Part shown: positions 38,762 to 45,551 of the stretch, one piece after another | How positions within the stretch are numbered: position 1 is the stretch's first letter | How the letters are laid out: each line of letters starts with the position of its first letter | Notes under the pieces: model-generated | The model's database searches: none | What the model saw: the letters and a program-made list of their open reading frames with translations, nothing else | Told to the model about the DNA's origin: nothing | Position numbers and translations under genes: made by a program | Origin: Methyloprofundus sp. | Lineage (GTDB): Bacteria > Pseudomonadota > Gammaproteobacteria > Methylococcales > Methylomonadaceae | Direction of reading: 5' to 3' | Length of the DNA stretch: 45,551 nt | NCBI GenBank assembly: GCA_028599115.1 | Contig: JAQRMR010000006.1 | Span: forward strand, 1-45,551

Positions 38762-38880
38762 GTCACGCGACAAATTGTCGCAACTCTGACAACAAATTTA
38801 TTTCAATGGCACCCAGCTACTGTAAAAAATATGATTCATTTTTTGCATAATCACGGCAATAAACTTAACCCACATTTCCA
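38762..38880. repeat. Right direct repeat flanking Wadjet
   Basis: Copy of the left repeat 31528-31645. Its right part is the last 27 or so codons of the hydroxylase gene and its left part is the 3' flank of that gene. Weaker similarity may extend to about 38741. Confidence 0.92.
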
Positions 38881-39355
38881 TTATAAAATGACACTTACTC
38901 GGACGCACAATATCTACAAATAAAACATACCGCGGCTCATCTGTCTCATTAAATGATTGATGCGATAAAGTATCATCAAAAATAAACATTTTTTTCTCAC
39001 ACCAGCGGTTTTCAACATCACGTACTTTTATATAGGAGTCTTTGCTAGTAATATCATTGATATTGTAAAGCACTCTTATTGTTGTACGTAATGGGCCATA
39101 ATGCTCATCTGTTGATTCACTTTTATTAAAAGTAGAAATACCAATGGTTTTAATATATTTATAATCTTGATGAAAAGTCGGTACGTTATAAAAATTATCA
39201 ATATTATTACCGTACCATTTAAAGAAGATCATACTGCGTCTTTCTTTTTCTGCGCGGCTAGATAACTCATCCACCACATTTTCTGATACAACTGCATCAA
39301 TAATTTGCTTCACCTCATTCTGACAATCATCAGGCAAATCCCCTAGCTGATACAC
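38798..39355 (-). pseudogene. LpxO-like Asp/Asn beta-hydroxylase, catalytic part (split gene)
   Basis: 185 codons of a 2-oxoglutarate and Fe(II) dioxygenase fold of the aspartyl/asparaginyl beta-hydroxylase family. STDEHYGPLRTTIRVLYN supplies a likely iron His, RWCEKKMFIFDDTLSHQSFN the Asp/His region, and YVLFVDIVRPS the following strand with a co-substrate Arg nearby. A hydrophobic segment at the C terminus suggests membrane contact. The frame opens with GTG but lacks a ribosome site and continues the 39330-39623 frame after a one-base shift at an A7 run. LpxO hydroxylates lipid A acyl chains; the substrate here is unknown. Confidence 0.8.
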
Positions 39356-39623
39356 TTTTTTTATTGATAAAAGGTAGGGTTAATAAATCCATTAAAATAT
39401 TAAACGGTGATAATGCCCATGTTGGTACCCCATTACCAAAAAAGTACCGATACAACATACGCCTGTCTATATTATTATTTCGACTGACATCATAAACACC
39501 ACAAAGCACATAAAAAATCATCACACTGGGTAAAAAATAACTGAGAGCTGCCAAAAATGTAAACCAAATATATGACTGTATTAAGAATTTCTTTTTTCTC
39601 TTTGCAAAATAATCTTGTTCCAC
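39330..39623 (-). pseudogene. LpxO-like hydroxylase, membrane N-terminal part (split gene)
   Basis: 97 codons starting at GTG with a strong AAAGGAG site. Residues 13-42 form one or two hydrophobic segments. WALSPFNILMDLL resembles the region after the membrane helix in LpxO (from memory). At residues 88-89 (Asn-Lys-Lys) the sequence enters A7 (39356-39362) and then reads out of frame to a stop. Skipping one A would continue as NKK-VYQLGDLPDD into the catalytic part. It is therefore most likely the 5' half of one gene rather than an independent small protein. Confidence 0.75.
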
Positions 39624-40084
39624 GCCCTTCTCCTTTAACTGTTAAGGCTTTTAAAATCAGCTGATACTTTTATTCGCTTAAGGAACCTCTGGTTAAGTTG
39701 ATTAGCCAAAGCGTAGAAAAAACTGTCGATACCCTTCACTAAATGAGCTGTAATAGTATTCTATTGCGTCGATCTTCGAGGGAAGTAGCGGCTGTTTTAA
39801 CAAGCTAAAAAGTATGGACTTAATCAGAGCTTCCTTTAGGTAGCACTATAAATTTTGTTTAAATTCTACGCGTCTATCGCTACCGATCAAGTCAAAATTA
39901 CATTATTCTCTTGATTCCTCATGCAAACCACTCCCTATTAAATAAAGCCTTACCTAGCAGAGGTATACAATATTTCTTTGTACATTGCTTATTCAGAGCG
40001 TAAAATGAAAAATTCCTATCATTTATTTACCGTATTTAGTTGAAGCTCGATAAAATACAATGAACTTACAAAGGCACCTCACTT
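39624..40084. other. Divergent intergenic region hydroxylase / cyp51
   Basis: This 461-bp gap separates the minus-strand hydroxylase from the plus-strand sterol operon. It should hold both promoters. A TATACAAT stretch at about 39964-39971 and a GATAAAATACAAT stretch near 40049 are -10-like, with no convincing -35. No further ORF or RNA gene is evident. Confidence 0.5.
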
Positions 40085-41704
40085 ATGTCAGCAAACTCTA
40101 GCACTCCTCAGAAAGCCCCCCCAAAAATGCCAGGCGCACTCCCTATTATTGGACATATGGTAGATTTTGGTAAAAATCCTTTTGATTACATGATGAAGCT
40201 AAGAGCTAAGCTAGGTGAAATTGGTGAATTCCGCATGTTTCACCAAGAAATGGTGCTACTAACAGGCCCTGAAGGGAACGAAGCATTCTTTCGCGCACCG
40301 GATGCACAGTTAGACCAAAATGAAGCCTATAAAGTAATGACCCCCATCTTTGGTAAAGGTGTTGTTTTTGATGCGCCACCTCATATTAAAGATCAGCAAT
40401 TAAAAATGCTGATGCCCGTATTGCGCGATAAACCAATGCGTACTTACTCAAAGGTTATTGTTCAAGAGGTTGAAGAAGCCATTAAAGATTGGGGCGATGC
40501 TGGAGAAGTTGATTTACTTGAGTTTATGAAGCAATTAACTATTTATACCTCTAGTCATTGTTTATTAGGTGATGAATTCCGTTATGAATTAAATGAAGAA
40601 TTTGCCGAGCTTTATCACGCCTTAGAAAAAGGCATGGCTCCAATTGCTTTTATCTTTCCTAATTTACCGATTCCTGTTTTACGCCGCCGCGACAAAGCAC
40701 GTATTCGTTTACAAGAATTAGTTACCGGTATCATTGAAAAACGCGCTAAAAAAACTGAAAAAAGCGACGACGCTTTCCAAATGTTAATTGATACGCGCTA
40801 CGAAGATGGCAGTGCATTGTCACCTCATGAAATTACCGGTATGTTGATTGGTACTTTATTTGCAGGGCATCATACAACAGCAGGAACAGCGACTTGGATT
40901 GCTTTAGAATTAGCACGTAATCCTGACAGCTACGAACAAATATTAAAGGAATTTGATGACTTATACGGTGAAAATGGTGATGTGACTTTTGAGTCTTTAC
41001 GTAGCATTCCTGTATTTGAGCGTGTGATTAAAGAAGTCTTACGTTTACACCCACCGCTGATATTTCTTATCCGAAAAGTAGCGAAAGACTTACCATTTAA
41101 AGATTACCTGATTAAAGCGGGTAAATATGTCTGCGTTTCTCCGCGTGTGTCTCATCGTATTCCTGAAATTTTCCCGAATCCTGATAAATTTGACCCAGAC
41201 CGTTTCACAGAAGAACGTCAAGAAGATGCTACGCCATTTAGCTGGGTTGCTTTTGGTGGGGGCCGACATAAATGCAGTGGTAACGCCTTTGCCATGCTGC
41301 AATTAAAAGCGATTCACGCGATCTTATTACGCCGGTATAAATTTGAATTAGTTAACCCAGCTGACAGCTATATCGATAACTACAAAGAAATGGTTGTCCA
41401 GCCCGCCTCTCCTTGCATGGTTCGCTACACAAAACGATCAACTGCAAGTGCAGAAACAAGCAACACAAAACAATCATCCACTGAAGCCAAAGTAAGCAAT
41501 ACCAATTCATTTAAAGTAGAAGTGGATATGGATTTTTGCCAGGGTCATGCAAATTGCATGGCTGAAGCAGCTGAAATTTTTCAAGTCAATGACAAAGGTA
41601 AATTAACTGTTCTACAAGATTCGCCTGACAACGCGTTACTTAAAAAAGCACAAAATGCTGCAAAATATTGCCCAACAAGTGCAATTAAAATTATAAAAAA
41701 ATAA
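40085..41704 (+). CDS. cyp51: CYP51 sterol 14-alpha-demethylase fused to ferredoxin
   Basis: 539-aa fusion. Residues 1-450 are a cytochrome P450: I-helix AGHHTTAGT, ExxR in KEVLRLHPP and the haem loop FGGGRHKCSG with ligand Cys397. A Ser/Thr/Asn-rich linker (about 451-474) leads to a [3Fe-4S]-type ferredoxin with Cys485, Cys491 and Cys529-Pro. This architecture is known for CYP51 of Methylococcus capsulatus, which removes the lanosterol 14-methyl group. The fused ferredoxin supplies electrons; no reductase is nearby. First gene of the operon. Confidence 0.95.
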   Translation: MSANSSTPQKAPPKMPGALPIIGHMVDFGKNPFDYMMKLRAKLGEIGEFRMFHQEMVLLTGPEGNEAFFRAPDAQLDQNEAYKVMTPIFGKGVVFDAPPHIKDQQLKMLMPVLRDKPMRTYSKVIVQEVEEAIKDWGDAGEVDLLEFMKQLTIYTSSHCLLGDEFRYELNEEFAELYHALEKGMAPIAFIFPNLPIPVLRRRDKARIRLQELVTGIIEKRAKKTEKSDDAFQMLIDTRYEDGSALSPHEITGMLIGTLFAGHHTTAGTATWIALELARNPDSYEQILKEFDDLYGENGDVTFESLRSIPVFERVIKEVLRLHPPLIFLIRKVAKDLPFKDYLIKAGKYVCVSPRVSHRIPEIFPNPDKFDPDRFTEERQEDATPFSWVAFGGGRHKCSGNAFAMLQLKAIHAILLRRYKFELVNPADSYIDNYKEMVVQPASPCMVRYTKRSTASAETSNTKQSSTEAKVSNTNSFKVEVDMDFCQGHANCMAEAAEIFQVNDKGKLTVLQDSPDNALLKKAQNAAKYCPTSAIKIIKK

Positions 41705-41713
41705 GGAATAAAT

Positions 41714-42316
41714 ATGGCAGCCTACTCAAGAGCTGAATTAGAAGAAATGGTTGAACGCTGGCTAGAAGCTAACCGCCAAGCCGAAAAAGATGGTGACTGG
41801 CCAAAACATTTGGGCGCAATGTACACTGATGATGCGCAATACCGCTGGAATATTGGACCTAATGAAGAATTTGTCGCTCATAACAGAGAAGAGATTGAAA
41901 AATGGGCGCTTGGCGAGCAAATGGAAGGCTTTGAGCAATGGAAATACCCATACCACCGCATTCTTATTGATGAAAAACAAGGTGAGGTTATTGGCTTATG
42001 GGATCAAGTCGCTCCTGCTAAACGCGAAGATGGCACTGACTATATGGTTGAAGGCGTAGGCGGCTCTTGGTTTCGCTACGGAGGCGATTATAAATGGGAA
42101 TGGCAAAGAGACTTCTTTGATTTAGGTAATACCAAGGCACTATTTTTTGAATTAGCAGCTGCGGGAAAATTAGACCCTGCCGTTAAAGAAAAAATTGGTA
42201 AATTAGCAAAAGGCCACCCACTCCCTGGACATGAGAAAATTCGCGCCGAGCCTAGTCTAACAACTAAAATAAAAGGTTTTTTAGTCATGATACGCATCGC
42301 AATGTTCAATAAATAA
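41714..42316 (+). CDS. NTF2-fold (SnoaL-like) protein in sterol operon
   Basis: 200-aa protein with a nuclear-transport-factor-2-like fold over residues 5-135. Signs are the ELEEMVERWLEANRQAE helix, YTDDAQYRWNIG, repeated Trp/Phe in the barrel strands and a WxxxxxDxF segment; residues 135-200 form an extra helical tail ending in hydrophobic residues. No catalytic set can be assigned. The fold includes ketosteroid isomerase, and its position 9 bp after the CYP51 fusion with AAGGAA upstream suggests a role in sterol conversion, for example handling the 3-keto or 4-carboxy intermediates of SdmAB (inference). Confidence 0.75.
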   Translation: MAAYSRAELEEMVERWLEANRQAEKDGDWPKHLGAMYTDDAQYRWNIGPNEEFVAHNREEIEKWALGEQMEGFEQWKYPYHRILIDEKQGEVIGLWDQVAPAKREDGTDYMVEGVGGSWFRYGGDYKWEWQRDFFDLGNTKALFFELAAAGKLDPAVKEKIGKLAKGHPLPGHEKIRAEPSLTTKIKGFLVMIRIAMFNK

Positions 42317-42331
42317 CATTGAAAGATAATC

Positions 42332-42340
42332 TGATATAAT
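42332..42340 (+). promoter_or_regulatory. Possible internal promoter before sdmA
   Basis: TGATATAAT (42332-42340) is a perfect extended -10 element (TGnTATAAT), 37 bp before the sdmA ATG. The -35 region (around 42313) is weak. It could give sdmAB some transcription independent of cyp51. Confidence 0.4.
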
Positions 42341-42376
42341 AACCACACTAAAATAACTTATATTCATGAGGCCTTT

Positions 42377-43573
42377 ATGAGCACCGAAGAAGAAAAGAAA
42401 AAACCAAAATCTCGCAGGGAACTTGTCCGCACAATGGGGCAAAGCGGTAACTACTGGTATGCAATGGAAGAAAGCAAAAACCTCAAAAAAGGTGCTTCAC
42501 TTGAGGTTATTTTCTGGAAAAGCCCGATTGCTCTTTTTCGTGGCGAAAGCGGTAAAGTTAATGCGATAGAAAATCGCTGCCCTCACCGTCAATTACGCCT
42601 ATCATCGGGTATTGTTGAAGGTGAAGAGATTATCTGCCAATACCATGGTTGGAATTTTGATGGCTGTGGTAAATGTACCGGTATTTCTCATGAATTAGGT
42701 AAAGGCAAAGGTAAAAACGAACTACCGAATATCAAAATTAACGCTTACCCAGTGCAAGAAAAATACGGCTTAATTTGGGTATTCCCTGGTGACCCTGAGC
42801 TTTCAGAAGAAGTTAAAATCCCTGCCATTCCGCAGTTAGACCAAGAAAATCCATGGGAATTTATTCCTATTGATGTCAAACTTGATGCGCACTACAGCAT
42901 GATGCTAGAAAATGTTTGTGATTTTAATCATGCATTTTTACACCGTAAATTCAAACCTTTTACCAACCCTCACCTATTAGGTTCTCGTCGTGAAGGCGAT
43001 ACCATCTGGATTGATTACGAAACAGATATGAGCCAAAGTAGCGCCGTTAAAACAGCCGGTGAGAAAAAAGGAGAAGGTTTAGAGGATATGACACTTTGGT
43101 ATCAATACCCTTACCAAGGTTCTAATACCGCGGATAAATATCTGCATTGGTTGTTTATGACACCAATTGATGAAAATCACACACGCTGCTTTTTTGTGTT
43201 TTTATTGGGCCCTTTAGAAATCCCATTTATTAACAAACCTGTTCCTAAATTCTTACGTAAAACAGTCATTGCCCTTGCGAATAAATTTTATATTATTCCT
43301 TTATTAGGCGAAGACACTTACATCTTAGCAGAAGAAATGCTTGGCCAAGAGCGCCACCCTGATATTCAACATTTAGAATTTAACCCTATTGTGGCTGAAT
43401 TCCAAAAAATGAGTATCGAGAAATGGGAGCAGTACGTACATACCGAAGCTTTGCGTAAAAAGAAACAAAAAGAAGCTAAAGAACGCTATGTCTTTACAGG
43501 TGCTGGCTTAACTAAAAAAGAACTGCGTGATTATAATAAAATGCTAGAAGAAAAAGAAGACGCTGGTTTATGA
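42377..43573 (+). CDS. sdmA: SdmA-like Rieske sterol C-4 methyl oxygenase
   Basis: 398-aa Rieske non-haem iron oxygenase. The [2Fe-2S] motif is C68-x-H70 and C87-x2-H90; the mononuclear iron site is in NVCDFNHAFLHRKF. SdmA of Methylococcus capsulatus oxidises the C-4 methyl of sterols (established work on bacterial C-4 demethylation). Neighbours cyp51 and an SdmB-like gene support the assignment over other Rieske oxygenases. Translationally coupled to sdmB by ATGA. Confidence 0.9.
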   Translation: MSTEEEKKKPKSRRELVRTMGQSGNYWYAMEESKNLKKGASLEVIFWKSPIALFRGESGKVNAIENRCPHRQLRLSSGIVEGEEIICQYHGWNFDGCGKCTGISHELGKGKGKNELPNIKINAYPVQEKYGLIWVFPGDPELSEEVKIPAIPQLDQENPWEFIPIDVKLDAHYSMMLENVCDFNHAFLHRKFKPFTNPHLLGSRREGDTIWIDYETDMSQSSAVKTAGEKKGEGLEDMTLWYQYPYQGSNTADKYLHWLFMTPIDENHTRCFFVFLLGPLEIPFINKPVPKFLRKTVIALANKFYIIPLLGEDTYILAEEMLGQERHPDIQHLEFNPIVAEFQKMSIEKWEQYVHTEALRKKKQKEAKERYVFTGAGLTKKELRDYNKMLEEKEDAGL

Positions 43574-44565
43574 CCACTTTAGTTACCGGAGCATCCGGTC
43601 ATTTGGGTGCGAACTTAGTTCGCGCCTTATTAAATCGCGGTGAAAAAGTCCGCGTTTTTATTCGTACAAAAAGTGAAAATCTTGCCATTCAAGGTTTAGA
43701 TGTTGAGCAAGCATTTGGCGACTTACGTGATAAACAGTCAATTATTGATGCCGTAAAAGGCTGTGATTATGTTTATCATTGCGCCGCTTTTGTTAGCATC
43801 CGTGATGGCGATCGTAAAGAGCTTTATGATGTCAACGTACTGGGAACACGACATTTAATGCAAACCTGCTTGGCAGAAGGCGTTAAAAAAGTGGTGCATT
43901 GTAGCTCTTTTGGTGCTGTTGGCAATAACCCTGATGGCGCATCGAATGAAAAATGGGCTGTTAGCCCTTATGAAATGACCACGGATTATGAAATCTCTAA
44001 AACTTTTTCTGAATTAGAGGTTTATAAAGAAATTTCTCGTGGCTTGCCCGCTGTGATTGTTAATCCATCAGGCATCGTTGGCCCTTGGGATTTTATGCCC
44101 TCTTTATTAGGTAAAACGATTATTGAATTTGCCCAAGGAAAAATGCGCGGTTCTGTACCGGGGGGCTTTGACTTTGTTCCCGTACAAGATGTTGTACAAG
44201 GCCATCTTTTAGCAATGGAAAAAGGCGTGATTGGCGAACGCTATTTATTGACCGGCGAACAACATACCATCAACGAAACATTAGAATGGCTAGAAGAATT
44301 TACCGGTGTTAAAAAACCTTGGCTAGTTATTCCTACCTTTATTATGCAAAATGTTGCCATTATTAAAGACTGGATAGAACGCAAATTCTTCCCGCATGTT
44401 TACCCGCGCTTTAATTACCACTCGATTCGCTTACTTAACTGTGGAAAATATGGCTCTAATGCAAAAGCTGTATCAGAGCTTGGCTTAAAACCAACACCTG
44501 TTAAAGAGGCTTATCGTGATTCAGTGCAATGGTTCAGAGAACACGGCTATTTAAACCCTAAATAA
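43570..44565 (+). CDS. sdmB: SdmB-like NAD(P)-dependent 3-beta-hydroxysteroid dehydrogenase
   Basis: 331-aa short-chain dehydrogenase of the 3-beta-HSD group. The Rossmann motif TGASGHLGANLVRAL begins at residue 6, the active site has YxxxK in DYEISK, and NPSGIVGP lies after it. In bacterial C-4 demethylation SdmB oxidises the 3-OH and drives loss of the C-4 carboxyl. ATG overlaps the sdmA stop by 4 nt. Confidence 0.9.
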   Translation: MTTLVTGASGHLGANLVRALLNRGEKVRVFIRTKSENLAIQGLDVEQAFGDLRDKQSIIDAVKGCDYVYHCAAFVSIRDGDRKELYDVNVLGTRHLMQTCLAEGVKKVVHCSSFGAVGNNPDGASNEKWAVSPYEMTTDYEISKTFSELEVYKEISRGLPAVIVNPSGIVGPWDFMPSLLGKTIIEFAQGKMRGSVPGGFDFVPVQDVVQGHLLAMEKGVIGERYLLTGEQHTINETLEWLEEFTGVKKPWLVIPTFIMQNVAIIKDWIERKFFPHVYPRFNYHSIRLLNCGKYGSNAKAVSELGLKPTPVKEAYRDSVQWFREHGYLNPK

Positions 44566-44880
44566 TCCCCTTCGCCTACTGGAAGTTATGAATCAGCATA
44601 CAATAGAAAAGGTACGGCGCAAATATAACCCAACATTGTTGGGGTTCGTGCCTCACCCCAACCTACGCGTCAAGCTATTAATATTTATGCATTTTTATGG
44701 TTTAAAAATAAAATTTATTTTAGAGGCTTTTTTGACAACCCTAGGTAATTCAAGCCTTCCAGATTTTTACTTTTTTTCATTTTACGAAAAAATAGTCGAT
44801 TTTAAGGCTATTTAACTTAATATAATCAATTAGTTAGGTTTAACTTACTGGCATTGACTCTGCCCCAATTATTCCTTTTT
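44566..44880. other. Intergenic region sdmB / coiled-coil gene
   Basis: 315 bp between convergent genes. It contains a REP-like palindrome (44611-44672). A 75-codon reading frame at 44588-44815 overlaps the palindrome and is not protein-like. No clear terminator with a U tract is visible for the sterol operon. Confidence 0.6.
44611..44672. repeat. REP-like element
   Basis: TTGGGGT (44639-44645) and ACCCCAA (44655-44661) are inverted around a 9-nt loop, preceded by CCCAACATTGTTG and followed by CCTACG. This GTAGGTTGGG-type palindrome is a widely seen extragenic repeat of gammaproteobacteria. Confidence 0.65.
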
Positions 44881-45261
44881 TTATGGTACAGGCACAGTCT
44901 GAATAAAAGAAAAGATATAGTCTTTAAAAAGAACGGTAAACATAGTCGCTATTATTAGCCATTGTATTTTATCAAATTTTGCATCTACTTTTGATATCTT
45001 ATCCTCTAATCTTGATATCTTATCCTCTAATCTTGATATTTTATCCTCTACTCTTGATATATCTTGCTTTAAAGATGATTCTACTTTTAATATTTTATCT
45101 TCTACTTTTAGTATATCTTGTTTTATATCATCTTTTAGTTCTTTTATATCTGATTTTAACTCTTCCCTTGTAACCATATGTTGAGCGTTATGCAACAATA
45201 ACTGCACTATGTCTTTTTGTGTTAGATTTTCATTAGTTACTTCATTGTTAAAATCTTTCAT
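44881..45261 (-). CDS. Coiled-coil membrane protein with heptad repeats
   Basis: 126-aa protein. Residues 30-98 form a regular coiled coil with seven-residue units (ISRLEDK three times, then a related ISKVDAK), and residues 100-120 are one C-terminal transmembrane helix. The gene resembles small tail-anchored coiled-coil proteins such as DUF1640 or Bdr-like proteins; I cannot assign a function. The unit repeats correspond to 21-bp tandem repeats in DNA. A ribosome site AAGGAGT lies upstream of ATG. Confidence 0.75.
   Translation of the reverse strand: MKDFNNEVTNENLTQKDIVQLLLHNAQHMVTREELKSDIKELKDDIKQDILKVEDKILKVESSLKQDISRVEDKISRLEDKISRLEDKISKVDAKFDKIQWLIIATMFTVLFKDYIFSFIQTVPVP
44991..45053. 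repeat. 21-bp tandem repeats coding heptads
   Basis: Three head-to-tail 21-bp units (44991-45011, 45012-45032, 45033-45053), the first two identical. Degenerate units continue to about 45120. In-frame copy changes would lengthen or shorten the coiled coil by one heptad. Confidence 0.85.
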
Positions 45262-45309
45262 AAACTACTCCTTGATGTTCAGACCATTATACAATAAAAA
45301 ATAAGTATT

Positions 45310-45441
45310 TTACCGCGGCTCATTAGCTGTAATCATGCTATTAAACTCATTATTATAGTATTGATTAATCATACGCTTAATAAATAAATCACAGGGTGTT
45401 GCTTTAGTTGCTTGAATTCGCGGTATGTGAAATAACACCAT
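45310..45441 (-). CDS. Small uncertain ORF or gene fragment
   Basis: 43 codons from ATG (MVLFHIPRIQATKA..) to TAA. The composition looks protein-like (RMINQYYNNEF near residues 28-38) but no ribosome site is evident, and a REP-like sequence lies just upstream. It may be a remnant of a larger protein. I do not recognise it. Confidence 0.25.
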   Translation of the reverse strand: MVLFHIPRIQATKATPCDLFIKRMINQYYNNEFNSMITANEPR

Positions 45442-45462
45442 TAACTTCAAAGAGTAATGGCT

Positions 45463-45487
45463 GGAACGCTGGCTTTAGCCTGCATTT
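45463..45487. repeat. REP-like half element
   Basis: GGAACGCTGGCTTTAGCC followed by TGCATTT closely resembles one arm of the palindrome at 31660-31684. The second arm is not clearly present before the window ends. Confidence 0.5.
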
Positions 45488-45551
45488 TTGGAATATGATA
45501 ATCCGTAGAGACCTGTCGCGTTACGTTTTTTATGCTGACGCAAAAAAATCT

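Noticed and set aside
38798..39355. Hydroxylase as an independent gene starting at GTG 39353-39355
   Set aside because: There is no ribosome site and the upstream frame joins naturally after removing one A; the split-gene reading explains both frames.
44588..44815. 75-codon plus-strand reading frame
   Set aside because: It overlaps the REP-like palindrome, has no ribosome site and an unnatural composition.
44991..45120. CRISPR-like array from 21-bp repeats
   Set aside because: Units are head-to-tail without spacers, in frame, and encode coiled-coil heptads.

Overview
The window comes from an AT-rich gammaproteobacterium, most likely a type I (Methylococcales-like) methanotroph. This rests on two unusual gene sets found together. 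One is the serine-cycle trio of malyl-CoA lyase and malate thiokinase (mcl, mtkA, mtkB). The other is a bacterial sterol-demethylation cluster: a CYP51-ferredoxin fusion, an SdmA-like Rieske oxygenase and an SdmB-like dehydrogenase. Genus and species cannot be settled from the sequence alone.

Layout. 1-2306 (minus): ribosomal operon rpsF-rpsR-DUF2232-rplI with a clear promoter, a candidate S6:S18-binding leader and a terminator. 2578-4077 (plus): DsbA/DUF1289 fusion and a carboxylesterase. 4096-12362 (minus): lptF-lptG, then sdhC-D-A-B-sdhE-ygfX, followed with overlapping ends by an HDOD gene and a GAF-GGDEF diguanylate cyclase. 12490-13485: a decayed tyrosine integrase beside tRNA-Leu(GAG). 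13492-18694 (minus): rlmE-ftsH-glmM-tpiA-secG, with folP missing from its usual place; yhbY is divergent. 19140-24152 (minus): carA-carB-greA. 24335-26723 (minus): repeat-bearing membrane protein, nadC, flavin reductase-like protein, PilZ protein. 26862-27926 (plus): ampD and a small cupin. 28100-31206 (minus): mcl, an intergenic terminator, mtkA-mtkB.

The accessory part is 31207-39623. A complete type I-like Wadjet anti-plasmid system (jetA-B-C-D, minus strand) lies between two ~119-bp direct repeats. The right repeat is the 3' end of an LpxO-like aspartyl/asparaginyl beta-hydroxylase gene, and the left repeat is an orphan copy of that end. The hydroxylase gene itself is split in two by a one-base shift at an A7 run. 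A terminator follows the Wadjet operon.

40085-44565 (plus) is the sterol operon cyp51-fd / NTF2-fold protein / sdmA / sdmB. The enzymes would remove the C-14 and C-4 methyls of lanosterol-type sterols, and the NTF2-fold protein between them is the least understood member. The right end holds REP-like palindromes, a coiled-coil membrane protein with 21-bp tandem repeats and a small uncertain ORF.
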